Assembly: GCA_046596055.1 (NCBI GenBank)
Contig: JBKJNH010000067.1
Location: forward strand, 1-14,256
Reading direction: 5' to 3'
Source: JANPEF01 sp046596055
GTDB taxonomy: Bacteria; Eisenbacteria; RBG-16-71-46; DASYSL01
Length of the DNA: 14,256 bases
The position numbers and the translations under genes are program-made. Of this stretch, positions 6,512 to 13,812 are shown in pieces (position 1 is the stretch's first letter; each line of letters starts with the position of its first letter). The notes beneath the pieces are model-generated. The model did not search any database. It was not told the origin of the DNA and saw only the letters and a list, made by a program, of their open reading frames with translations.

Positions 6512-8050
6512 ATGACGGAGTCGAAGGATGGTCCGGCACCCACCGACGTCGCCCCCGCACCCCCTTCGCGACGCGGGTTGCTGCTCGCCGCGATGGCCCT
6601 GCTCCTCGCCGGGTTCGCAGTCGCCCTGACCGCGATCCTCTACCGGCCCGACTACGTGGTCCTCGTTCCGTTCGACGCGGCCGAGGAAAGCTGGTTCCGC
6701 ACGCGCATCGCCGACTTCGCCGAGAAGCGCCACGTCCGGCTGTCCACGCGCGCCTACAAGGATGCGGACGAACTCGAGCGCCTGCTGCGCGCGGAGCCGC
6801 TCGAGCGCAAGCCTCGCGTGCTGGTCGCACTGGCACCCCGCGCGGCGCTCGCGGCGCTCACGGACGAGGACGTCGTGCTTCCAATCGACGACGTCGGCGG
6901 CCCGAATCGCGCGAAGCGGCTCGCCGCCGGCATGGCGCCCGTGGCGCTCGCGCCCGCGGCGGCGCGCGGCGGCGCCCTGCGCTTCGTGCCCGCGACGATC
7001 TCGACTCCGCTGCTCTTCTACTCGCGCGCGCGCGTCGCCGAGGCCGTCGCCGATTGGAAAGCGAATCGCCCGCGCATCGACGCGGCGATCCGCGCCGCCG
7101 GCGGATCCGGCCTGCCGCCGCAATACCGGCTCGAGCCCGAGCCCGACGACTGGGACTCGTTCGACATCGCGGTGCTCGCCGCCATCTGGGCGGCGCGCCC
7201 GTACGACGGCCGCACGAGCCCGCGTATCGCGCACGCGGCGACGGGTGATGCGGTGACCGTCGACCTGGCGACACGCGCGTTCGCCCAGGGGGTCGCCGCC
7301 GCGGACCTCATGGACCTCGACGCGATCGAGTTGCGCGACGCCCTTGCCTGGGAATCGGTGTGCTTCGGCGCGGGCTGGTACCACCCGGCCATGACGAAGG
7401 AGGGCTGGACGCCGGACGACCTCCTGTCGGCGACGGCCAAGGGGCAGGTGTTCCTCGGCTGGCTCGACATGCCGCACCTGTTCCGGTTGCGTGGCACGGG
7501 CGCACCGGGTCTCGAGGGATTCCTCAAGGATCCGGCGGACCTGGGGGTGGCGCGCGTGCAACGTGGCGTCTCGCTCGATCTCGAGGGCAGCCTGCCCGCC
7601 CGCGGCGGGGACGCGCTCGCCGCGCTCGATGGACTGTGGTGGGCCGTGCCGCGGACGGCGCCGGACGCGCCGCTCGCCGTCGAGCTCGTCACGATGCTCT
7701 CGGAGCGCGAGCTCCAGGCCGACTGGGCGCGGGCCTTCGGGCGCCTCCCGGCGCGACGGGACCTGCTCGCCGAACTCGACATCCTGTTCGAGTCCGAGTG
7801 GCAGTTCGCCATCGCACGCATCGCGAAGAAGCAGGCGCTCGACTTCGGGCGCGCGCAGCCAGGCACTCTGCGCTGGCGCAACAACGCTCGCGCGCTGACC
7901 GCGACCTGGCGGGAGGTCTGCGTCGAACAGAACAACGCCGACCCCTACGCGATCGGCATCGCCCTCGAGCGCAGCGTGGTCGCGGCCGCCGCCGGAGCCG
8001 CGGCCCCGGCGGCCCTGGCACGGGACAGCGTCGCGACGCGGGGCGATTGA
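6512..8050 (+). CDS. Membrane-anchored extracellular solute-binding-like protein
   Basis: 512 residues, with ATG 19 bases after the preceding stop and GAGGAG at 6501-6506. A Pro-rich cytoplasmic leader (about 20 residues) ending in RR precedes one hydrophobic segment (22-43). It has no lipobox Cys and no clear signal peptidase site, so it probably stays as an uncleaved anchor. The exported part starts VVLVPFDAAEESWF and ends with a solute-binding-like region: QVFLGWLDMPHLFRLRG, then LWWAVPRTAPDAPLAVELV, then SERELQADWARAFGRLPARRD. The last is the familiar end of family-1 sugar-binding proteins (window of residues that pack the periplasmic lobe, then a pairing of 'ARAFGRLPAR'). No ABC permease or ATPase lies in this operon. 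It may sense or bind an osmolyte or sugar, or serve a distant transporter. The fold assignment is by pattern and moderately sure; the ligand is unknown. Confidence 0.6.
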   Translation: MTESKDGPAPTDVAPAPPSRRGLLLAAMALLLAGFAVALTAILYRPDYVVLVPFDAAEESWFRTRIADFAEKRHVRLSTRAYKDADELERLLRAEPLERKPRVLVALAPRAALAALTDEDVVLPIDDVGGPNRAKRLAAGMAPVALAPAAARGGALRFVPATISTPLLFYSRARVAEAVADWKANRPRIDAAIRAAGGSGLPPQYRLEPEPDDWDSFDIAVLAAIWAARPYDGRTSPRIAHAATGDAVTVDLATRAFAQGVAAADLMDLDAIELRDALAWESVCFGAGWYHPAMTKEGWTPDDLLSATAKGQVFLGWLDMPHLFRLRGTGAPGLEGFLKDPADLGVARVQRGVSLDLEGSLPARGGDALAALDGLWWAVPRTAPDAPLAVELVTMLSERELQADWARAFGRLPARRDLLAELDILFESEWQFAIARIAKKQALDFGRAQPGTLRWRNNARALTATWREVCVEQNNADPYAIGIALERSVVAAAAGAAAPAALARDSVATRGD

Positions 8051-8076
8051 CGGCGCGCGGGTCGGCGTGCAACCTT
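8047..8076 (+). promoter_or_regulatory. Possible weak promoter for uridine kinase
   Basis: TTGACG (8047-8052) overlaps the stop codon of the preceding gene. The -10 position 17-18 bases on reads CAACCT/AACCTT, a poor match. The TTGAC lies exactly 38 bases before the ATG, as it does for thymidine kinase, which is the main reason to list it. Confidence 0.2.
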
Positions 8077-8084
8077 CCCGCATC

Positions 8085-8720
8085 ATGTCCAAACGCATTC
8101 TGATCGGCATCGCCGGGGGCAGCGGATCGGGCAAGACCATGGTCGCCCGCACCATCGTGCGCGAACTGGGCAGTTCGCGCGTCGCGATCCTCGACCAGGA
8201 CTCGTACTACCGCGACCTCGACGACATCCCGGTCGCCGATCGGGACCTCCGGAATTTCGATCATCCCGACGCGTTCGACGGCGAACTGCTGTGCGCCCAC
8301 GTGAAGGCGCTGCTCGAGGGCACGCCGGTCGAGCAGCCCATCTACGACTACACGCGGCATGCCCGGCTCAAGCAGACGAACCCCGTCGGCGACCACGCGG
8401 TGATCGTGCTCGAGGGCATCCTCATCTTCGTCGACGAGGCGCTGCGCGAGATGATGGACATCAAGGTGTTCATCGACACCGACGCCGACGTCCGCCTGAT
8501 GCGCCGCATCGATCGCGACATCAAGGAGCGCGGGCGGTCGATCGAGTCGATCCTGCGCCAGTACCGCACGACCGTGCGCCCCATGCACCTGCAGTTCGTC
8601 GAACCCTCCAAGCGCTGGGCCGACATCATCGTTCCCGAGGGCGGCCACAACCGCGTCGCCATCGACCTGATCAAGACGAAGATCCGGGATCTCGTGCGCG
8701 ACGCCGACGCTCCTTCCTAG
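8085..8720 (+). CDS. udk: Uridine kinase (uridine/cytidine kinase)
   Basis: 211 residues, standard length for Udk, which phosphorylates uridine and cytidine with ATP or GTP to UMP and CMP. It shows a P-loop GGSGSGKT (11-18), DQDSYYRD (37-44), NFDHPDAFD, PIYDYTRHAR, the Walker-B-like VIVLEGIL, the lid DADVRLMRRIDRDIKERGRS and the C-terminal QYRTTVRPMH then SKRWADIIVPEGG. The ATG at 8085 is chosen because ILIGIAGGSGSGKT then begins at residue 5; an upstream GTG at 8067 would add six unconserved residues. No clear ribosome site precedes the ATG. It sits 34 bases after the osmolyte operon and may be its last gene or have its own start. With thymidine kinase and the importer it forms a nucleoside salvage set. 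Confidence 0.95.
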   Translation: MSKRILIGIAGGSGSGKTMVARTIVRELGSSRVAILDQDSYYRDLDDIPVADRDLRNFDHPDAFDGELLCAHVKALLEGTPVEQPIYDYTRHARLKQTNPVGDHAVIVLEGILIFVDEALREMMDIKVFIDTDADVRLMRRIDRDIKERGRSIESILRQYRTTVRPMHLQFVEPSKRWADIIVPEGGHNRVAIDLIKTKIRDLVRDADAPS

Positions 8721-8742
8721 GCCGCAGGCGGGGTCTAGGCCG
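8717..8742 (+). repeat. Short direct repeat CTAGGCCG at the end of udk
   Basis: CTAGGCCG occurs at 8717-8724, spanning the udk stop codon, and again at 8735-8742. Eight bases with an 18-base period could arise by chance in GC-rich DNA. No function is claimed. Confidence 0.25.
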
Positions 8743-8756
8743 ACGGGACCGTGTTT

Positions 8757-8772
8757 CTGGGTGCCGTCCCAG
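8757..8772 (+). terminator. Weak hairpin after udk, possible terminator
   Basis: CTGGG (8757-8761) and CCCAG (8768-8772) form a perfect 5-bp stem with a 6-base loop, 37 bases past the udk stop. GGGAC (8745-8749) can instead pair with GTCCC (8766-8770). There is no T-run after it, so it is not a standard intrinsic terminator. Confidence 0.2.
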
Positions 8773-8821
8773 CGCGCTCGCTTGACCCGTCGTTCTGGCC
8801 CGGATGCGGCCTGACGTCGGA

Positions 8822-8855
8822 TTGACGCCAAATCGCCCCGTCCGTGCCCTATCCT
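8822..8855 (+). promoter_or_regulatory. Possible promoter elements ahead of the secreted protein gene
   Basis: TTGACG (8822-8827) and TATCCT (8850-8855) stand 22 bases apart, longer than the usual 16-19. The -10-like GTGCCCTATCCT resembles the GTGCCTTAGAGT ahead of thymidine kinase. Either the true -35 is a poorer sequence nearer the -10 or this is chance. The rest of the 176-bp gap holds nothing else I recognise. Confidence 0.25.
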
Positions 8856-8896
8856 CGTGGGGTCCCCGCCGGTGTCCACCCTTGGAGCCTCCCCCC

Positions 8897-9484
8897 ATGA
8901 ACCGTCCCGTTCGTCTCGCCGTCGCCGCAACGTGCCTGTCCATCGCGCTCCTCGCGGGTTCGATCGCTCCGCCGTCCGCGGACGCCGCCGGAAATGCGAT
9001 CCCCGCGGGCGCCGTGCGCAACCCGAACAGCAAGTTTCCGATCTTCATCGACCTGTTCGGCACCTGGCGCGGCGAGGGCAAGGTCGGCGGACACCCGTCG
9101 AAGATCGAGATGACGTGGGCCCCCGCGATCGATGGACGCTTCATCCGGCTGAGCTGGAAGAACGAGATGGCGTCGAGCGGCGGGGAGAATCTGCACTTCG
9201 AGGGCGAGGGCACCTACCGCTCGAACGTCGACGCCGATGGCCGCTACCTGGGGACGTGGTTCGACTCGCAGAGCAAGCACTACGAGCTGATCGCCCGCGC
9301 CGAAGGCGACAGCCTGACGACGCGGTGGGGCGCGGCCGGGGTCGTCCAGGGCCGCACCACCTACCGCCTCGTCGACCGGAACACGATTCGCGTCACCGAC
9401 GAGTCCCTGCGCGAGGAGAAGTGGGTGATGTTCGGCCAGTCGACCCTCGTCAAGCAGCCCACGGCGGCCGCGACGACGAATTGA
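8897..9484 (+). CDS. Small secreted protein, DUF1579-like / lipocalin-like beta-barrel (function unknown)
   Basis: 195 residues with a clear signal peptide: basic MNRPVR, hydrophobic core (about 7-22), then ending near ADAAG with cleavage expected around residue 30. No lipobox is present. The mature part is beta-rich: FGTWRGEGKVGG, IEMTWAPAIDGRFIRLSW, FEGEGTYRSNVDADGRYLGTWFDS, HYELIARAEGDSLTTRW, TTYRLVDRNTIRVTDES. The pattern of a GTW opening, an IDGRF strand and a late DG-YLGTWFD strand resembles DUF1579 and related small beta-barrel domains, whose role is unknown. GGAG about nine bases upstream supports the ATG. It lies between the two nucleoside kinase genes with gaps of 176 and 34 bases; no functional link to them is evident. 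A lipocalin-type small-ligand carrier is possible but only a guess. Confidence 0.72.
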   Translation: MNRPVRLAVAATCLSIALLAGSIAPPSADAAGNAIPAGAVRNPNSKFPIFIDLFGTWRGEGKVGGHPSKIEMTWAPAIDGRFIRLSWKNEMASSGGENLHFEGEGTYRSNVDADGRYLGTWFDSQSKHYELIARAEGDSLTTRWGAAGVVQGRTTYRLVDRNTIRVTDESLREEKWVMFGQSTLVKQPTAAATTN

Positions 9485-9509
9485 CCGCAACGGGACCGTG
9501 CCTTAGAGT
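9481..9509 (+). promoter_or_regulatory. Strong sigma70-type promoter for thymidine kinase, near-leaderless
   Basis: TTGACC (9481-9486, 5/6 to TTGACA), exactly 17 bases, then TAGAGT (9504-9509, 4/6 to TATAAT with T1, A2, A4, T6). The -35 overlaps the stop of the preceding gene. Transcription would begin near 9516, only about three bases before the ATG at 9519, and no Shine-Dalgarno is present in that stretch. Confidence 0.6.
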
Positions 9510-9518
9510 CCCGGGGCC

Positions 9519-10139
9519 ATGCACGAACCCCGCCCGCACCCGACCGGCTGGATCGAAGTCATCGTCGGCCCCATGTACAGCGGCAAGAGCGAGGAGCTGA
9601 TCCGTCGCCTGCGTCGCGCGTTGATCGCGCGGCAGAAGGTGGAGATCTTCAAGCCCTCGATCGACATCCGCTACGGAGCCGACCACATCGTCTCGCATAG
9701 CGAGGCGCGGATCCCGTCGCGCCTCGTCGCGAGCGCGCTCGAGATCGAGCCGCTCGCCAGGGAGGCGCAGGTCGTCGGCATCGACGAGGGCCAGTTCCTG
9801 GGGCCCGACCTGCCGGCCGTGGTCGATCGCCTCGCCGAGTCGGGCAAGCGCGTGATCGTCGCCGGCCTCGACCAGGACTACCGCGCGCAGCCGTTCGAAC
9901 CCATGCCCCAGCTGCTCGCCATCGCCGAGTACATCACGAAGACGCTGGCCATCTGCGTCGTCTGCGGCGCCCCCGGCAGCCGCACGCAGCGCACGCGCCC
10001 CGAGAACGGACGCGTCGTCGTCGGAGGCGCCGGGCTGTACGAAGCGCGCTGCCGCCGCTGTCACACCGTGCCCGACGAGACGCCGGCCGCGACCGCCGGA
10101 ACCTCGACCCCGGGCCGCACCGCCACGGAGACCGCCTGA
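9519..10139 (+). CDS. tdk: Thymidine kinase (type II, TK1-like)
   Basis: 206 residues. It phosphorylates thymidine and deoxyuridine using ATP. It shows VGPMYSGKSEELIRR (16-30, P-loop), IFKPSID (43-49), IDEGQF (88-93, catalytic Glu90), AGLDQDYR (115-122), zinc ligands CVVC (146-149) and CRRC (178-181), and the lasso loop VVGGAGLYEARC that holds the thymine base. The final ~20 residues are Ala/Thr/Pro-rich and unconserved. All expected catalytic and zinc residues are present. The stop codon shares one base with the ATG of the BMP-family lipoprotein gene (TGATG), so the kinase is the first gene of the nucleoside importer operon. This suggests imported deoxynucleosides are trapped by phosphorylation. 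The start is set by the ATG that leaves a short leader before WIEVIVGPMYSGKS, and no upstream ribosome site is seen. Confidence 0.95.
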   Translation: MHEPRPHPTGWIEVIVGPMYSGKSEELIRRLRRALIARQKVEIFKPSIDIRYGADHIVSHSEARIPSRLVASALEIEPLAREAQVVGIDEGQFLGPDLPAVVDRLAESGKRVIVAGLDQDYRAQPFEPMPQLLAIAEYITKTLAICVVCGAPGSRTQRTRPENGRVVVGGAGLYEARCRRCHTVPDETPAATAGTSTPGRTATETA

Positions 10140-11194
10140 TGCGCACTCGCCCGTTCGTCCACGCCCTGTCCGCGTTGTGCCTCGTCGTCCTCCTCGCCGC
10201 CGGTTGCGGCGGCGGTGGTGCGAAGACCGAATCCACGGGCACGACCGCCGGCAAGGGCGCGAACGTCAAGGTCGGGCTGGTGTTCGACGTCGGCGGCCGC
10301 GGTGACCAGTCATTCAACGACGCGGCGTACGCCGGGCTCGAGCGCGCCATGAAGGATCTGGGCGTCCGCCAGGACAACATCGAGTACATCGAGCCGGGCG
10401 AGGGCGGCGATCGCGAGAGCGCGCTGCGCCAGCTCGCGGCCGGCGAGTACGACCTGATCTTCGGGATCGGCTTCCTATTCTCCGACGACATCCTCGCGGT
10501 GGCGAAGGACTTCCCGACGAAGCACTTCGCCTGCGTCGACATGAACGTCCCCGAGTCGGGCGAGCTGCCCGCCAACGTGGTCGCGCTCAAGTTCAAGGAA
10601 GAGGAAGGCAGCTACCTGGTCGGCGCGCTGTCGGGCTGGCTGACGAAGACGAACGAGGTCGGCTTCGTCGGCGGCATGCAGATCCCGCTGATCAAGAAGT
10701 TCGAGGCCGGCTACGTCGCGGGCGTCAAGAAGGCGAACCCCGCGGCGACGGTCGACGTGAAGTACGCCGGCGTCGACGGCAACGCGTTCAAGAATCCGAC
10801 GAAGGGGAAGGAGCTGGCGCTGGCGATCTATGGCGGCGGGGCGGACATCATCTACCACGCCTCCGGCTCGACCGGCCTCGGCGTGTTCGAGGCCGCGAAC
10901 GAGAAGGGCATGTTCGCCATCGGCGTCGACTCCGACCAGCACTCGGCGATGCCCGGTCGCGTCGTGACGAGCATGATCAAGCGCGTCGACGTCGCCGTCT
11001 TCGACACGATCGAGGACCAGATCGACGGCAGGTTTCCGGGCGGGCAGACGCACGTGTTCGGCCTGAAGGAAAAGGGCGTCGACTACGTCTACGACGAGCG
11101 CAACAAGGCCCTCATCCCCGACGACGTGCACGCCAAAGTCGAGGCCCTGCGCGGCGAGATCGAGTCGGGCGCGATCGTGGCGCCCACCGAATGA
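10139..11194 (+). CDS. BMP-family (BmpA/PnrA) nucleoside-binding lipoprotein of an ABC importer
   Basis: 351 residues. A lipoprotein signal ends with the lipobox LAAGC (Cys23), followed by a Gly- and Thr-rich tether. The BMP fold starts VKVGLVFDVGGRGDQSFND (about 44-62), with GIGFLF and FACVDMN typical of the ligand cleft, then SYLVGALSG, VGFVGGMQIPLIKKFEAGY, GVDGNAFKNPTKGKELA, ADIIYHASGSTGLGVFEAA and FAIGVDSDQ. Known BMP proteins bind purine or pyrimidine nucleosides for ABC uptake. Gene order lipoprotein, double ATPase, permease, permease is the standard NupABC-type arrangement. Its ATG shares a base with the thymidine kinase stop. Which nucleosides it prefers is not readable; autoinducer-2-type sugar binding is unlikely given the permease type. 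Confidence 0.93.
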   Translation: MRTRPFVHALSALCLVVLLAAGCGGGGAKTESTGTTAGKGANVKVGLVFDVGGRGDQSFNDAAYAGLERAMKDLGVRQDNIEYIEPGEGGDRESALRQLAAGEYDLIFGIGFLFSDDILAVAKDFPTKHFACVDMNVPESGELPANVVALKFKEEEGSYLVGALSGWLTKTNEVGFVGGMQIPLIKKFEAGYVAGVKKANPAATVDVKYAGVDGNAFKNPTKGKELALAIYGGGADIIYHASGSTGLGVFEAANEKGMFAIGVDSDQHSAMPGRVVTSMIKRVDVAVFDTIEDQIDGRFPGGQTHVFGLKEKGVDYVYDERNKALIPDDVHAKVEALRGEIESGAIVAPTE

Positions 11195-11243
11195 GCCCGG
11201 CGCCCCCTTCCCCGTAGCGCCTCGCGCGATCGCGGCTTCTCCC

Positions 11244-11247
11244 GGAG
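11244..11247 (+). promoter_or_regulatory. Ribosome binding site for the TTG start of the transporter ATPase
   Basis: GGAG with a 7-base spacing to TTG at 11255, in the 60-bp gap after the lipoprotein gene. No in-frame ATG or GTG nearby gives a better fit to the family N-terminus. Confidence 0.5.
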
Positions 11248-11254
11248 CGTCCGC

Positions 11255-12784
11255 TTGAAGCCTCCCATCATCGAACTCGACGGCATCGTCAAGACGTTCG
11301 GCGCGCTGCGCGCCAACGACGGCGTTTCGCTATCGATCCAGGCGGGCTCGATCCACGCGCTGGTCGGCGAGAACGGCGCGGGCAAGACCACCCTGATGAA
11401 GATCCTGTACGGGCTCTACCAGCCTGACGCCGGCACGATCCGGATCGCCGGCGAGGCGGTCCGCCTGCGCTCCCCCGCCGACGCGCTGGCCCGCGGGCTC
11501 GGCATGGTGCACCAGCACTTCATGCTGGTCCCCCCGCTCACCGTCGCCGAGAACATCACGCTGGGCAAGGAGCCCACCGCCGGGCCGTTCCTCGACCAGG
11601 CGCGCGCCGCGGCTGCGGTCCGCGCGCTGTCCGACCGCTACGGTCTCGCCGTCGACCCGGCCGCGCGCGTCGAGACGCTGTCGGTCGGCCAGGAGCAGCG
11701 CGTCGAGATCCTGAAGGCGCTCTACCACGGCGCGAACCTGTTGATCCTCGACGAGCCCACCGCCGTCCTGACGCCGCAGGAAACCGAGGAGCTGTTCGCC
11801 GTGCTGCGCGAGCTGAAGGCCGCGGGCACGACGATCGTCCTCATCACCCACAAGCTCCGCGAGGTCCTCGACCTGTCCGACCGCGTCACGGTCATGCGCG
11901 GCGGGAAGACCGTCGGCACGCGCGAGACCACGGCCACGTCCATCCCCGAACTGGCCGAACTCATGGTCGGCCGCCCGGTGCTGCTCACGCTGGAGAAGAA
12001 GCCCGCCACGCCCGCCGCCGCGGTGCTCGAGCTTGTGGCGCTCTCCGCGAACGATGATCGCGCCCTGCCGGCGGTGCGCGAACTGTCGCTCACCGTGCGC
12101 GCCGGCGAGATCGTCGGGGTCGCCGGCGTCGAGGGCAACGGCCAGGCCGAACTGGTCGAGGCGATCCTCGGGCTGCGCCGGATCGTCGGCGGCGAAGCGA
12201 AGCTCTCGGGCACGCGCCTGAACGGCATGACGCCCCGCGCCATCGCGGCGCTGGGCGTGGCGCACGTGCCGGCCGACCGGCTCAAGCGCGGCCTCGTCCT
12301 CGACTTTCCGCTCGCCGACGACCTGGTGTTCGGTCGCCACCACGAGCCCGCGTTCGTCCGCGGACCGCTCGTCGACCGCGCCGGCGTGCGCGCCTTTGCC
12401 GAGGCGCGCCTCGCCGAGTTCGACGTGCGCCCGCCCGACCCCACGGCGCGCGCCGGCAACCTGTCCGGCGGCAACCAGCAGAAGCTGGTCGTGGCGCGCG
12501 AGTTCACGCGCGACGCACGTCTCCTGATCGCGGCGCATCCGACACGCGGCGTCGACCTCGGTGCGATCGAGTTCATCCACCGCGAGATCGTGCGCCAGCG
12601 CGACGCCGGTCGGGCCGTGCTCGTCGTCTCCTCCGAACTGTCCGAGCTGCTCGCGCTGTCCGACCGCATCGTCGTCCTGTACGAGGGCCGCATCGTCCAC
12701 CAGACGCCGGCCGCCGCGACCGACGAGCGCAGGCTCGGCGAGTACATGACCGGCCGCTCCGCCGCCGCGGTTCCGCGCGCGTGA
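11255..12784 (+). CDS. Nucleoside ABC transporter ATP-binding protein with two ATPase domains
   Basis: 509 residues, typical of the fused double-domain ATPase of nucleoside and sugar importers. The first domain has Walker A GENGAGKTT (38-46), the Q-loop region HQHFM (86-90), signature LSVGQ (142-146) and Walker B LLILDEP (162-168), all intact, with ITHK at 197-200. The second domain has a degenerate P-loop GVEGNGQAE (291-299), signature LSGGNQQK (403-410) and a degenerate Walker B LLIAAHPTRGVD (423-434). This pattern of one active and one degenerate site is normal for the family. It starts with TTG, 60 bases after the lipoprotein gene, and its stop overlaps the GTG of the first permease (GTGA). 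It powers import of the BMP-bound nucleoside. The family is certain and the substrate is inferred from the BMP protein and kinases. Confidence 0.95.
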   Translation: MKPPIIELDGIVKTFGALRANDGVSLSIQAGSIHALVGENGAGKTTLMKILYGLYQPDAGTIRIAGEAVRLRSPADALARGLGMVHQHFMLVPPLTVAENITLGKEPTAGPFLDQARAAAAVRALSDRYGLAVDPAARVETLSVGQEQRVEILKALYHGANLLILDEPTAVLTPQETEELFAVLRELKAAGTTIVLITHKLREVLDLSDRVTVMRGGKTVGTRETTATSIPELAELMVGRPVLLTLEKKPATPAAAVLELVALSANDDRALPAVRELSLTVRAGEIVGVAGVEGNGQAELVEAILGLRRIVGGEAKLSGTRLNGMTPRAIAALGVAHVPADRLKRGLVLDFPLADDLVFGRHHEPAFVRGPLVDRAGVRAFAEARLAEFDVRPPDPTARAGNLSGGNQQKLVVAREFTRDARLLIAAHPTRGVDLGAIEFIHREIVRQRDAGRAVLVVSSELSELLALSDRIVVLYEGRIVHQTPAAATDERRLGEYMTGRSAAAVPRA

Positions 12785-13812
12785 GAGCCCTGCGCGAGCT
12801 GATCGGGCCGCTCCTCGCCGTCGTCGGCGCGCTCGTCGTCGGCGCGGGGTTCATCGCCGTCGTGGGGCAGAACCCGCTCGCGGTCTACGGCAAGATGGCC
12901 GCCGGCGTCCTCGGCAACGCGTACGGAATCGGCCAGGTGCTGTTCCGCGCCACGCCGCTCGTCTTCACCGGGCTGGCCGTGGCGCTGGGCTTCCGCGCGG
13001 GGCTGTTCAACATCGGCGCCGAGGGACAGTGCGTCGTGGCCGCGTTCGCCGTGGCGATGGTCGGCGCCGCGTTCGCGGGGCTGCCGGCCATCCTCCTGCT
13101 GCCGCTGTGCCTCGTCACCGCGATGGTCGCCGGCGCGCTGTGGGCGCTGCCCCCGGCGATCCTCAAGGCGAAGGTCGGCGCGCACGAGGTGATCAACACG
13201 ATCATGATGAACTTCATCGCGCTGGCGCTCGTCCAGTACCTCGGTCATGCCGCGTTCGTCCACGCCACCGTTCGCACCACCGAGATCGGCGCCGGCGCGC
13301 GCATCCCCCGCCTCGAGGCGATCCTGCCGTTCTTCCGCGGCTCGCCGGTCAACCTCAGCGTCGTTCTCGCGGGCCTCGCTGCGGTATTCGTCGGCTGGCT
13401 CCTGTGGCGCACCACGTTCGGTTACGAGCTGCGCGCCGTGGGACTGCAGCCGGCGGCCGCCGAGTCGGCGGGCATCCCGGTGCCACGCACGCGCATTCTC
13501 GCGCTGTGCCTGTCGGGCGCACTGGCCGGACTCGTGGGCACCAACTTCGTGATGGGCTACAAGGGGTTCTTCGAGTCGGGCTTCTCGGGTGGCGTGGGCT
13601 TCCTCGGGATCGCCGTCGCGTTGCTCGGCCGCAATCACCCGGCGGGCATCGTGCTCGCCGCGCTGTTCTTCGCCGCGCTGTCGTACGGCGGGCTCGTGAT
13701 CAACACCGACGTGCCCAAGGAGCTGGTCGAGATCCTGCAGGCGATCGTCATCCTGTTCGCCATCACGCTGCACGTCGCGATCGAGCGGCGGAGCCGCCGG
13801 AAGGCCGCATGA
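12781..13812 (+). CDS. Nucleoside ABC transporter permease, first subunit
   Basis: 343 residues with about eight to nine hydrophobic segments and the family landmark LFNIGAEGQ (75-83), followed by KVGAHEVINTIMMNFIA near the cytoplasmic ATPase contact. The GTG start lies in a GTGA overlap with the ATPase stop, and the end overlaps the next permease (ATGA). These are BPD_transp_2 type permeases found with BMP-family lipoproteins. It pairs with the second permease to form the membrane channel. The NupB-like or NupP naming is not standardised, so no symbol is given. Confidence 0.93.
   Translation: MRALRELIGPLLAVVGALVVGAGFIAVVGQNPLAVYGKMAAGVLGNAYGIGQVLFRATPLVFTGLAVALGFRAGLFNIGAEGQCVVAAFAVAMVGAAFAGLPAILLLPLCLVTAMVAGALWALPPAILKAKVGAHEVINTIMMNFIALALVQYLGHAAFVHATVRTTEIGAGARIPRLEAILPFFRGSPVNLSVVLAGLAAVFVGWLLWRTTFGYELRAVGLQPAAAESAGIPVPRTRILALCLSGALAGLVGTNFVMGYKGFFESGFSGGVGFLGIAVALLGRNHPAGIVLAALFFAALSYGGLVINTDVPKELVEILQAIVILFAITLHVAIERRSRRKAA

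Noticed and set aside
6467..8155. 562-codon minus-strand frame opposite the solute-binding-like gene
   Set aside because: Antisense to a gene with a convincing membrane anchor and SBP-like C-terminus, and its own translation has no family pattern.
11225..11234. CGCGATCGCG palindrome in the gap before the ATPase gene, as operator or terminator
   Set aside because: Ten-base GC-rich palindromes with GATC are expected by chance here. There is no spacer for a hairpin loop and no T-run.
12122..12560. Inactivating mutations in the second ATPase domain of the importer
   Set aside because: A degenerate second P-loop and Walker B are normal for double-domain ATPases of nucleoside and sugar importers.
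11330..13773. Two very long overlapping minus-strand frames opposite the ABC transporter genes
   Set aside because: The plus strand encodes unmistakable ATPase and permease motifs. The minus frames are products of third-position GC bias.
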